Shown here: in pieces, positions 11,210 to 21,131 of the stretch | Position numbering within the stretch: the stretch's first letter is position 1 | Layout of the letters: each line of letters starts with the position of its first letter | Assembly (NCBI RefSeq): GCF_000226115.1 | Contig: NC_016462.1 | Location: 1,612,001-1,676,000 of the forward strand | From: Thermothielavioides terrestris NRRL 8126 | Lineage: Eukaryota; Ascomycota; Sordariomycetes; Sordariales; Chaetomiaceae | Direction of reading: 5' to 3' | DNA length: 64,000 nucleotides | Translations under genes and position numbers: made by a program | Notes under the pieces: model-generated | What the model was told of the DNA's origin: nothing | The model's input: the letters and a program-made list of their open reading frames with translations, nothing else | The model's database searches: none

Positions 11210-13166
11210 ATGCCCACTGTATCGGTAGACCTGGGAAGCTTCAAGGTTGCCGGGAAGAAGCCGAACCCGTCCGTGTGCCTCTCGAGCTCCTTTTCGATTG
11301 TGCTTCCCCAAGCGTGGGCCGAGTCCACAAGCGCGGAAGAACTGTACGAGGCCTCCATGGCGGGCAGAATTTGGATCTCGAAGGCTGGGTCTTGCGAAAT
11401 CGAGTTTTGGACGCGCATCGACCACGAGAGCCCCGACACGGCTGGCTTTGACGACAACATCATGACTGCCGTCGCCAACTTGGCGCCAGAATGCCCAGTA
11501 AACGGACCGTCTCATCACCCACAAGAACATGTCGCTGACCTGTTAGGTATGGAAGCACATAGGGCTCGAACTTCGTGCAAATCACGCTTCCCCGGCTCGA
11601 TCGAATCAAGGCCGTATGCGTGCGTCCTATTTCCTGTGTCACCCCGACCTATCGTCAGGCATGATTGCACCATCGGAAGTGCCCGCGGCCCAGTTTCAGG
11701 GGCTCAAGTGCGAGGTTCACTACCGATTCTGCCCATCGAATGGCAAGGCGCTGGGCACGACGCAAGCTCCAAGAACTGCAAGAGCAGCAGTCCTGAGCTC
11801 AGCTGAGCAAGCACTAGAACCGGCTCCAAGTCATACATACGGTCTAAGAAGCAACCCAAAGCGAAGCAGGAAAGCAGACCAAGCCCAGGAAGAAATCAAC
11901 AACGCACTTGTAGATCCACTGACGACGTCAAACTCCTCGTCTGGGCTGAATTCCGGCGTTGAAGGCCAGGAGTCCCTGGCAACGGGTGCCCCCGTTGATG
12001 AACTGTGTCATCTTTTGGACTTCGCGCTTCGAAAACTCATCGGAGTCAAGGGAGCTTTACCGGGTATGAGAACCATCAAGACCACGAACTCGCCCTCGTT
12101 GATCGATATCGCCCCAGCTGTATGGGACCTCCAATATCTTCAGGCAAGCCATATCGTGCTCCCAAGTCCAAAGGGGCTGTGCTGACCACGGCCATAGACA
12201 ATGTCGGTCCACGCAAAAGTCATCCCATCAATCGCTGCCGGAATTGCTCGCTTGAAGAACGCCAAGTCCGCGAGTTTACGAGCGAAAGTAACCAGATTAA
12301 CTAGCGAAGCGAGCCCGGGTGGTGACCCCGTCACAAAGGGGACGCAAGCAGAAGGTGACTCTACGGACGACGAAGTCAGGAAGCGACTCTGGTTGCTATG
12401 CCAAACTCACATCCGTCCAGAGCTGATTAAGGGATGCCAAATCATGAAGAAAGCGGGCGAAAATACGACCGAACAGTTTCCAGCCTGGGCGGTCCGTGAG
12501 GAGGAAGAGCTGCCAGGGTCCGGGACTCTCACACACTATGTCAGCGATTTCGACAGCAGCGCTATCATTTCTATGGAGAACAACGAGCTGCTGGTAGATT
12601 TTGACGGCTACTCTATCTCACCGGAAGCCCTTTTTGAGCCACCACACCCCGGGGCGGACGTGTTGCCACAACTCGGCAAGCCCAGCCTCTTCGACGATGG
12701 AGTGCCACCAGCAGATGAGTGCTTTAGCAGCTCGGAGGGCGACTATTTCTACACGGACGGCAAAGGAAACGTTTTCCCGATCGACAGACATGTCGCCCAG
12801 GACACCGACGAAACTGAATGGCCCGCCACGCCCCAGCTCATTAACTCCGAAGGGATCAGCTACGAGGCAGATGAAGTGGAAGGAGAGCAGTGGGATGCAA
12901 ATGCGCATGCAACATATATTATGTACCATGAAGTGCAACACTGGCCCCCTGTTCCAGGAGCTCGTATCGACGCAGAGGATGTCGCTGGCCAGCCCTGGAC
13001 GCTCCTACACCTCGATGATGCACCGTTCGCCAGCTGGGCTGACGATGGACCCGAACCGAGCTCGAAATCATCCAGCAGACGAGGGTCGCAGTCGTCCGAA
13101 GCCCCAGAACCACCGGACCCAAGAGCACGCTCCTCTCAGGTCTCCCAAATAATCCCACAAGGCTGA
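11210..13166 (+). CDS. Unrecognised three-exon gene, predicted protein about 604 aa
   Basis: I do not recognise this protein. Exons proposed: 11210-11546, 11611-12119 and 12198-13166. Intron 1 (64 nt, donor GTATGG, acceptor TCAAG) is phase 1 and joins DLL-G-RMRASYF. Intron 2 ends with a textbook branch and acceptor (GCTGACC...CCATAG at 12181-12197) and is phase 0. Its donor can be GT at 12120 or GC (CAG|GCAAGC) at 12144; both keep frame. The intron must be removed because it holds in-frame TGA and TAG. The protein has a folded-looking N-terminal third (VSVDLGSFKVAGKKPNPSV), a basic Ser-rich middle (SNPKRSRKAD), an acidic C-terminal half with aromatic-rich blocks (FSSSEGDYFYTDGKGNVFPI) and a Ser/Pro-rich tail. 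In-frame ATGs at 10937 and 11105 are alternative starts. Three frames joined by two phase-correct introns make a real gene likely. Confidence 0.6.
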
Positions 13167-13410
13167 AATGAGGCCGAATTCGGAAGCCAGGTCGTCCGGA
13201 CGTCCAAAGAAATCGATGCTCTCAACCGGGGTCTACCGTCGACGAAACCATCGGCCCTCGCGTCCCCCGCTCACTTGCACGGATTGCTTTCCGTTGAGGG
13301 TCTAGAGTCGGATTGGAAAACAGTCGAATTCGGTGCCCCAACGGAACACCACGCCCGGTACCGTCCTAGCCCAACTGGGCCCCCGTCCTTCCCGACACCG
13401 GGACGAGCCG

Positions 13411-13617
13411 CTACTTCTTGGCGGGCGCTTTCTTGTCCTTCTTGACCTTCTGTTCGGGCTTCAAGGTGGCGTAGTGGATGTACCATAACAGGACACACTG
13501 AGCGATGAGCGAGAAGAGGACGATGAGGAGGATGGTGAAGAGGATGGGCTGGTCGTTGAGAGTGGCGACAGCTTGTGGTGTCGCACCGATCTTGGCGAAC
13601 CAGTCGAACTGCCCCAT
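13411..13617 (-). CDS. Small single-pass membrane protein
   Basis: 68 residues, single exon, start in good context (CAAAATGG). The N-terminus MGQFDWFAKIGATPQAVATL precedes one hydrophobic helix (about residues 26-47, FTILLIVLFSLIAQCVLLWY), followed by a lysine-rich tail (KPEQKVKKDKKAPAKK). The layout suggests a type of small ER or mitochondrial membrane protein with a basic cytosolic tail; I cannot name the family. There is no cleavable signal, and no C-terminal KKxx retrieval motif because the lysines are the last two residues. Confidence 0.7.
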   Translation of the reverse strand: MGQFDWFAKIGATPQAVATLNDQPILFTILLIVLFSLIAQCVLLWYIHYATLKPEQKVKKDKKAPAKK

Positions 13618-14542
13618 TTTGCCGATGGTTCTTCGGGTTTGTCCTTGCGCGATCGAGGCTGGGATGTGTGAGCGGGAGGATGGGATGGGCTTGGTGTTTG
13701 AGCAGGTGAGCCGCCAGCGGGTTACCCAAGCAAATCAACCTGGTGGCGTTCCCTGCGCCGTGGAGTGGCAAGATGAAATATTAAGTATGCACGAAGAGGA
13801 CGTTGATTGTATTAGGCAAATAAAGACTACGGGGAAGAGAGACGAACAGAGGAAAATGGAGAAGGTAGAAATCGGAAGTGAGCCGGGCAGTCATCCCTTG
13901 GCCCTGGGCTCATATGAAACTGCGAACGTCACCCAGGCCCGCGCTCCAGGGGTTGCGGCTCCCCTCGCATGTGTTTCAGGCCTGCGCCAGAGTCGAACGA
14001 TGAGATTAGCTAAGCGGAGACTGATTGGCTGATGAAGGGTGCGTCGTCTTGAGCCGTCAGTGGCCGCTAATTAAGTACACAAGTTAACGCTGATTCCTGG
14101 GGCTCGGATGTGGGTTGAAGAGCATCACTACCTGAGTTATCCTGCTGCTTGCTGATTGGAGATATTGATATTTTGTTGATTGCAGAGAGTAAGGGAGTGA
14201 TAAAAGGACAAGGGGAATTCATGTGACTGGGCACATGACTACCCAGTAAAGTGGCCCGTACAGACCCACATAATTTCTGTGTGAATACATCCTGTAAAGT
14301 TAGGCATCAATACTGTACCAGTATCATCATACAGGAACCGCGGTGAGCTTGGGCCCAAAAAAATTGCTGGCGTCTGGTCGGCGACGTATCGCAGCCCGTG
14401 TCAGCGCGCAGCTGACGGACAATATCGAGCATCGAGAGCGACACGCGACCGGAGTGTTGTCGCCGAGCACCAAACAGACGAGCGAGTTCACTAGGGGGAG
14501 GCGCGCGGCCCGAGCCAAGTCAATTGAGGGCCGAGAAGAGCT
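13618..14542. other. Divergent promoter region
   Basis: About 925 nt between the minus-strand small membrane gene and the plus-strand uS5m gene. No additional gene seen. Confidence 0.5.
14022..14159. promoter_or_regulatory. Two CTGATTGG elements (reverse CCAAT)
   Basis: CTGATTGG occurs at about 14021-14028 and 14152-14159, each containing the reverse complement of CCAAT, 390-520 nt upstream of the uS5m start. CCAAT is the site of the fungal HAP complex, which often controls mitochondrial genes; a role here is inference from sequence and neighbour only. Confidence 0.25.
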
Positions 14543-16130
14543 ATGAGTGTCGCACGACCAGCCGCCAGGAGGCTCCTCTCCGGGCGCCTGGCCGCGCTGC
14601 CGGGACTTGCTGCTGCTGCTGCAGGAGGCTGCACTACTGCTGCTGCTGCTGCTGCTGCTCCGTCGCCGTCGAAGCCGAAGTCGAGCCCGTCATGCGGCCA
14701 CCGCATCTTCGCCCACCAGTTCCACAGCTCGCCCCAGCTGTCGGCGAGGCGACGGCCGAGGTTTGCCAGCGTGCGCGCCGCCGACATGGGCCTGATGGAC
14801 GAGAAGCAGATCGAGCAGTTCACCAAGGAAAAGTTCCCCAAGTACACCGCCGAGGAGATGGAGCAGCTCAGCAAGCGGTACTCGCCCGAGCAGATGGCCG
14901 CCATCGAGGCCGGTGAGGCCGCCGTCGACCCGCGCGACCTGACCGTGCAGGGCCGCCTGCGCACCGACCCCTACACGATGCCCTACATCGACGACTTCGC
15001 CGAGAGCCAGCCGGTCATCGACAAGCGGCCGCAGATCCACGACCCGCCGGACCCGCTGGCGCGGTTCATGGACATGGACGAGTTCACCGAGGACCTGATC
15101 CGCTGGGCCGACCAGTTCCCGCAGGGCGAGCTGACGGGCAAGCTCAAGACGCTGGCCGATTTTGTGCCCGAGAAGTACCGGGCGATACCCGAGCCCGAGT
15201 GGCCGGGCGAGGTGCGGGACGAAGCGCACAAGGAGTTCCAGAAGTACATCGAGGCCGAGGCGAACCGGCAGGCCGACAAGAGAGCCGCCGGCGAGGACGC
15301 CGACGGCGGGCCGACCGACGCCGACGTGCTGCAGTACATCCTGGAGCGGTCCGGCATGACGGACAACAACCTGGTGTCCAACTCGTCGCTGGCGCACGGG
15401 CTGCCGAGCAAGGTGCCCGGCGTGGCCGGCCGGTACAAGAACACGGTCGACCCGGAGGACGAGGGCCTGGACGACGCGGGCTTGTACCAGGAGCTGAAGC
15501 AGCGCACCGGCTTTTCGGTGCGCCAGATCCTGAACCTGAAGACGAAGCGGCTCGTCACGCGGATGGTGTCGAACCAGACCCGCCTCGGCAAGATCCGCAA
15601 GTTCTCCGTCATCTACGTGGCCGGCAACGGCGACGGCTGGCTCGGCATCGGCGAGGCCAAGTCGACCGAGTCCACCGTGGCCGTCATGAAGGCCCGCCAG
15701 CTGGCCATCCGCAACATGCGGCCCATCCGCCGGTACGAGAACCGCACCATCTACGGCACCGTCGAGGCCAAGGTGTCGGGCACCATCGTCAAGATGGCTG
15801 CTCGTCCGCCAGGTAAGAAATCATCATTATCATTTATCACTGTTCATCGTCATTATTGTCATGGGCAAACGCTGACCACGACCGCCCGTTTCTTTTTTCT
15901 TTCTTCCAGGCTTCGGCCTCCGCGTGTCGCACCGCATCTTCGAGATGTGCCGCTGCGCCGGCATCCACGACCTCGCCGCCACGATCCCGCGCTCGCGCAA
16001 CCCGATGAACTCGGTCAAGGCGGCCTTCAAGGCGCTGTGCAACCAGCCCGACCCGGAGAAGATCGCCATCGGCCGCGGCAGGAAGCTGGTCGACGTGCGC
16101 AAGGTGTACTACGGCGGCGCTGTATATTAA
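14543..16130 (+). CDS. MRPS5: Mitochondrial small-subunit ribosomal protein uS5m
   Basis: Two exons, 14543-15812 and 15910-16130, 496 residues; the 97-nt intron (GTAAGA...TTCCAG) is phase 1 and joins ARPP-G-FGLRVSHRIFEM. The C-terminal third is the S5 RNA-binding fold (RKFSVIYVAGNGDGWLGIG, then VKMAARPPGFGLRV) and S5 C-terminal domain (GIHDLAATIPRSRNPMNSVK). The N-terminus is an Arg/Ala-rich presequence (ARPAARRLLSGRLAALPG) containing an alanine run coded by GCT repeats, as expected for import into mitochondria. About 300 residues of fungal-specific N-terminal sequence precede the core, typical of mitoribosomal S5 in filamentous fungi. Reading through the intron gives a false longer frame to 16156. 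Convergent with DAD3. Confidence 0.93.
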
Positions 16131-16684
16131 TCTCTTGTGCTATATCCTATGTGTGACCCCCTCCTCCTCGGCTGTGAGGTGAGGTGTGTGGGTGTGGGTC
16201 GCTGTGGCGTGTGTGTGTGGTGTGGTCCGGTAGAGGTAGACGGCCGTGTAGAATTTTGTGTATCAACAACAGCGTGGTGCCGGCGTGGTCGTAGCCTCGC
16301 TCTATTTGTCGGCGTGGCTCTGCGTGTGAAGGTGATGGATGGGTGCGAGTCTTGCGAAGAGCAAGCACATGGCGTGCCGACACGGCAGTCTTGCGAGACG
16401 CCTTTTCCTCCGCCTTGCCGCTTGACCCCCTTCCATCCCGGAATGCGACTCCGTCACTCAGCCCAACCCGCCCAATGCCACTCATCCGTCCCCAGCCCTC
16501 CATCCACTCGCCGTCACCGTGGGAAAGCCGTCACCATGGGAATAACCTCCGGCGCAACGCAGCCTCGCTCGCCCGGAGAGACACAAACACAGCACCGCCC
16601 AAAACAAAGCCCCATCTCCCCTTCCCGGAATCCAACATTCCCTCAGTCACCCGGCTGGTTTAAATCAACCCCGCCCGTCCCTGC
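16131..16684. other. Convergent 3' intergenic space
   Basis: About 550 nt between the stops of uS5m (+) and DAD3 (-). A GT-rich stretch (16160-16225) follows the uS5m stop. No gene seen. Confidence 0.5.
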
Positions 16685-17286
16685 TCATGCCCCCGACCCT
16701 CCATCACCACCTCCTGCACCACCTCCTGCACCGCCTGCTCCGCCCCCGCCCCCGCCCCAGTCAATCTCCTGCTGCAGCACGATGCTGTACACGCTCGCCT
16801 TGAGCAGCGTGAACACGAGGCTGGTCTTGCGCTCGAGCTCGCGCAGGCCGTCGAGGATGTCGGCCGCCGGCGCGCTGGCCAGGGTGTCCAGGAGGGCGGC
16901 GAGCTGTGCGTTGTGAGTGTTAGGGATGCGTTATTGGTTTTTGGTGGTCAGGTCAGGTTAGGTTAGGTTAGGTTAGATGGAAGGAAGGTAGGAGGGTGGG
17001 TTATGGGTATGTATAAGTTCAGCAAGGGATGGGGGACGGGACGGCGGGGGGTGAGGTTGGGTTGGGTTGGAATTTGGAGATGCTGATTTCGGCTGCGGGA
17101 TTGGGTTTGGTGGGGGTTTGTTTGGTTTGGTATGTTCTGTAGTACGCAAGAATGGAGATCGCCGGGTCGCACCTTTTTCATGTTCTCGGCGAGCCGCTCG
17201 TACTCTTCGAGGACCTCTTGCTCGGTGGGGGTGAGCTCGGGAGGGGAGGTGAGGAGCGAGCTTTGCGGGCGTGGTAGCGGATCCAT
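16685..17286 (-). CDS. DAD3: DASH complex subunit DAD3
   Basis: Two exons, 17286-17173 and 16903-16685, 110 residues. The 269-nt intron (donor GTGCGA, acceptor GCACAG) is phase 0 and joins LAENMKK to LAALLDTLASAP. Diagnostic sequence: LTPTEQEVLEEYERLAENM in exon 1 and ADILDGLRELERKTSLVF then TLLKASVYSIVLQQEI in exon 2, the hallmark of Dad3. DASH/Dam1 couples kinetochores to microtubules; Dad3 is a small helical subunit. Unusual is a C-terminal tail of about 25 residues that is almost all Gly with a few Ala/Asp, following DW. Start ATG is in good context (CAAAATGG). The frame of neither exon alone would reveal the gene, so it is easily missed. Confidence 0.9.
16956..16976. repeat. GGTTA tandem repeat in DAD3 intron
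   Basis: About four copies of GGTTA (TAACC on the DAD3 strand) in the DAD3 intron. The unit is 5 nt, so it is not the usual fungal TTAGGG telomere repeat. Confidence 0.8.
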
Positions 17287-17747
17287 TTTGTGTGCTTTGG
17301 TCTGTCTCGTCTTGTCTGACGCTGCGGTTGTTGGAGAGACGCGGTTGACGCGACGGCAGGGCAGTTCACGCTGATTGCGGGATTGCGGGAAGTGGTGTGG
17401 GGTACTGTCAGTAATGTGGGGTAGTGGGATCCGCTGCGTAAGGTAAGGGTGTTTGAACCCCGTATTTCCGTATCCATGTCTAACTGCCTGGAAGTTACCA
17501 CTACCTACAACCATTCAGCGATGCCATTCCTGTTATCTTCCTCCTCTCCATTATGCTCTCCTTCGTCCCTATATTTTGGAGAGTGCAGCCAGCAGTCCCG
17601 CGCTCAGCAACTCTGCGCAGCAATGGACCTGAATTCAAGTTTGACACATTCGAACCCTAGCCGATCGTGCAGTCCATTGGAGCCAGCATCTTGATCTGTT
17701 GGTTTGCATTGAGATGAATCCATTCATACTTCACTTGTCTATTGCTA
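17287..17747. other. Intergenic region upstream of DAD3
   Basis: About 460 nt holding the DAD3 promoter and the 3' end region of the next minus-strand gene. No further gene seen. Confidence 0.5.
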
Positions 17748-19811
17748 TCAGTAAGAATTCGCCTTCCGCCTGGCTGGTTTCTCGCACGCCGCCACGCCCG
17801 CGGGCACGTCGCTGCCAACCCTGAACCTCTTGTAGAGAATCGTCCGGATGGCACCGCCCCAGCCCAGCTGCTCCCTCCTCCACGCCTTCGGCTTCGACCC
17901 GTCCGTCGGCTGCTCCAGGATCACCGCCGGTACCGGCACCATCTGCACCAGCCCTGTTGCGCTCCAGCCCGCAGACCGGGGCATCCAGTCTCTCACTGCG
18001 TCCCTGGCGTCTTCGTCAAACGGATGCGCCGCCGCCGGGGCTGATGTCGTCGGTAGATCGATAATGCGCTCCTCGACGTCATGGTCGATAGAAAACGGAA
18101 CGGCGTGCTGCCGGCGCGATGGCGCCTCGTCATCCTCGTTGCGCCGTTGCCTCCGCCGAGCCGTTGTCTGCTTCATCTCGACGTCTGCCAAGCGAAGCGT
18201 GCCCTCGCTGCTCTCGCTCTTGGTGTCGGGAGTCGGCTCCACGTGGTCGGCGCGGATCTCGACCCAGACCTCGGCCTTGCGGATCGTGTCGGCGTAGATG
18301 AGCAGGACGGCGAGCCCTGCGAGGGGGACCGCGACGGCCCAAAATACGTAGAACTTGCTGCCGTCGGGACCGTACGTGTCGCCCATGGAGAGGATGCTGG
18401 AAACGATGGGCAGCGGGACGAGGATGCCGCCGAGGTAGCTCAGCCGGTCGAGTGCGCGTTGGTTCTCGTCAACCCGCTGCGGCCGGCCCCGCGCTCGCCT
18501 CGAAGCCATGCTCTTGAGGGAGGGGTTCATCGTATCCTCGCGGCTAACCAACTTCTGCTCTGGGTGGTCGAACATCTTGGTTCTCGTTATCCTAGACGCG
18601 GCTGGCGGCGAGGGAGGGGTCATCTTGCTCGCTCCAGAGAGCAAGGCGACACGATGCTGAATCCGTGAGAGCAGGCTTGTCGTCCAGTCTGGTGCGCTTC
18701 CCCCGTCCTCGTTGAACTCCAGCGAGCGTATCATCCGTCCGTAACAGGCCGCAAGCGGCTGGCTCAGACCGACTTCCAGTGGAGGCTCCAAAAAGCCAAA
18801 GAGTTCCAGCCAACGGTCGTAGACCGCTTCGGAGATTATGCCAGGCAACTGGTCCCGGAACCCCCCGCTGCCACCGCAGAGCGCAGCAAGGAGCACATCC
18901 TGCAGGCTCGCAGTCACGTCCTCGTCGGCTTCAGTCCCGCGCTCCCCACCACCCCGAGTCCTCCAAGAGAACGCTCTCTGCCTCGTCGCCTTGCGCACTC
19001 CCTCCTCGGCAACCTCCCACAATGGACCGTCCAAAAACAGCACATGGGCCGTCTTCCCGCGCCACAATGCGGCCTGACGGAAAACCACGGCGAGCTTCTT
19101 CCCACCTCGTTCTGGCGGTGGGAGACTCACCACGGAGGGAGGAGTCGCGATCTCGCCGTCTCCAGTCCTCACAGTCACGGAGGCAGGGTCCAGCCCCTCC
19201 ACCAACTCGGGATACTCCCACATGCATCCTCTACTTACGCACCCCGCGCCCGAGGCGACGCCGACGGTTCGGCTCGACCGCGACCGCCGCCACTGCGCCC
19301 GTCGCGCCAGCCACCTAGGAGGGCGGTAGACCCGCCTGGCCGCGCAGCACTCGATAAAGGCCGGGTCGATGTCCAGATCCGAAGCCCCGAGCGCCTCGAC
19401 GAGCTCGCGGTGCAGGCCGTTCAGCACGACCAGCTTGGCGGTCGGCAGAGGAGGGTCCGCCGGCTCATCCTCGTCCGCGTCGACGGACATGGCGCCACTT
19501 GGGAGGCTGTTCCCCGCATCCGCATGCTTGGTTCCGGTCGTGCTCCCCTCGTTGGCACCCTCCTTGTCCTCTCCCCTCACGACTGGTCGCTGCAGGGCGG
19601 TGCGCAAGGCGTCGGGAGTGGGGAGAGGTGTCCGGCGGCACGGATGGTACCGTCGTGAAGCGGAATCCCAGTCCCACTCGAGGAGATATGCTCGCTGGGT
19701 GGTTAACACCTCGTCCTGGGGCAAGCTTGGCTGAGGCCGGGGGCTGCTGTGGCCGTGTCGAGAGGGCGCGCTTGAGCCGGGAGGGCACAACTCCCAAGGC
19801 TGGTGTTCCAT
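17748..19811 (-). CDS. CorA-like two-transmembrane protein of unknown substrate
   Basis: Single exon, 687 residues from the first ATG (CAAATGG context); the frame is open upstream only with non-ATG codons. The N-terminal half contains LVVLNGLHRELVEALGASDL, IDPAFIECCAARRVYRP and WEYPELV, a pattern I associate with fungal CorA-superfamily-like proteins. Two hydrophobic segments lie at about residues 457-476 (LSYLGGILVPLPIVSSILSM) and 487-508 (FYVFWAVAVPLAGLAVLLIY), separated by the short loop GDTYGPDGSK, the topology of CorA/ZntB. The canonical GMN signature after TM1 is not present (SMGDTYGP instead). A long charged cytosolic C-terminus (about 180 residues) follows. Ion transport is therefore possible but not shown; many such fungal proteins remain uncharacterised. 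Confidence 0.75.
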   Translation of the reverse strand: MEHQPWELCPPGSSAPSRHGHSSPRPQPSLPQDEVLTTQRAYLLEWDWDSASRRYHPCRRTPLPTPDALRTALQRPVVRGEDKEGANEGSTTGTKHADAGNSLPSGAMSVDADEDEPADPPLPTAKLVVLNGLHRELVEALGASDLDIDPAFIECCAARRVYRPPRWLARRAQWRRSRSSRTVGVASGAGCVSRGCMWEYPELVEGLDPASVTVRTGDGEIATPPSVVSLPPPERGGKKLAVVFRQAALWRGKTAHVLFLDGPLWEVAEEGVRKATRQRAFSWRTRGGGERGTEADEDVTASLQDVLLAALCGGSGGFRDQLPGIISEAVYDRWLELFGFLEPPLEVGLSQPLAACYGRMIRSLEFNEDGGSAPDWTTSLLSRIQHRVALLSGASKMTPPSPPAASRITRTKMFDHPEQKLVSREDTMNPSLKSMASRRARGRPQRVDENQRALDRLSYLGGILVPLPIVSSILSMGDTYGPDGSKFYVFWAVAVPLAGLAVLLIYADTIRKAEVWVEIRADHVEPTPDTKSESSEGTLRLADVEMKQTTARRRQRRNEDDEAPSRRQHAVPFSIDHDVEERIIDLPTTSAPAAAHPFDEDARDAVRDWMPRSAGWSATGLVQMVPVPAVILEQPTDGSKPKAWRREQLGWGGAIRTILYKRFRVGSDVPAGVAACEKPARRKANSY

Positions 19812-21131
19812 TTGACGACTGCTGGCTTGTGGCGGCTCGACGGGAGCAAGGGCAAAGTTCAAGCTGTAAAACAGTATTCTGTAGAGTACCTCCGTAAGGC
19901 TTATGTGTACCTGGTCCCCAAACCTAGTCGGCTTCGTCACTGCCAAATGCAAAAGAATGCCCTCAATTCTGAAGAAGGGGTGGCTGCTTCATACCAAACA
20001 AAATCTGGTGGGCCGAAGATATGAATGACAGACACAGAAGACGCTGCGGAGATGGCAGAAATCAGAATCCCAAGCAAGTTTAGAAAGGCAGTTCGGGGGA
20101 TGATCGCCAGATAAACATTGGGCAAAGAACTCATTTGCTCCAATCGTAAATGTGGACTCTAGAGGCATCGCGCAACGGACCCTGTACGCTCGCTCCTTAC
20201 ACTGTAGTTATTCCTTCGTTCCAACACCCAGCAGCCAAGCCTCATTTGGCCCAAACCACCTCAGCCCGCCGCCTAATGAGCCTTCCCGCAGACCGCAGCA
20301 GGGCAGACATGATCGCCATGGCGACTGCCGAGAAACACTAACCAGCCCCCGGAGGAGCCAACCAGGAAGCAGCAGCAGGACTCGCTGAGCGAAACCGAAA
20401 CTTGGGGTTCAGCTCATTAGCACAACGGGAAAAGATGCATCACCTCCACATTTCTCCTCCGCAGGACTCACAACAGCAAGCAGCCTTGAGGCTGCCAGAC
20501 AGCCAGCCACCCAGCCAGCCAGACAGAAAGACAGCCAGACAGACTGACAAACTGGCTGACAGGCAGGCAGACAGACAGACCAAACCCACACTAGTTAACC
20601 ACTGTGTCTGTTCCTGTCTCGACCGAACGCGATAACTACCTTAGTACCTAAAGAACAGGAAAAATGCCCATAATAACCACCTTACCTTCCTCCCTCACCC
20701 CGCTGTCTCGTCTCTTCCCTCCTCAACCCTTCACACCAGGCCCTCCTCCTCTTCACCCACCATCAGCAGCGAGGAGGAACACACACACCCCCCAAGAGAC
20801 AGGAACGAGCAAAAACAAAACGACGCCATCCCATACAACTCCCCCAGATGAAGTCGTACGTACCTACATGAAACATGAACCAGCCCCCTCTCGCGCGCGC
20901 TGCCCCCGTTAGCTGGGACACCGCTCTCTCCACCCCTTCGGCCTGGCGTATCATACCAAACCAAACCCAGCCCAAACCCAACCCATCAAGAACCGAACCA
21001 AGCCAAGCCAGACCCGACAACACGCACACACACATGGAAGGTTTCAAGGAAAGAGGGTGTCTTGCTCCATCGCACACCACTAGCCCGCTAAAAGTCTCGC
21101 AACCCCCCTCCCCCCCCAAAAATCTCCTCAC
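19812..21131. other. Intergenic region
   Basis: About 1.3 kb between the CorA-like gene's start and the NRC-2 stop, both on the minus strand. It holds a CAGC/CAGA repeat (20497-20582). No other gene recognised. Confidence 0.5.
20497..20582. repeat. CAGC/CAGA tetranucleotide repeat
   Basis: Degenerate tandem array of CAGC and CAGA units with interruptions, in intergenic DNA. Confidence 0.8.

Noticed and set aside
15813..16156. Longer uS5m reading through 15812
   Set aside because: Sequence after ARPPG loses all S5 similarity, while splicing to 15910 restores the conserved C-terminal domain.
20497..20582. CRISPR-like array
   Set aside because: Simple tetranucleotide repeats without spacers, in a eukaryotic context.
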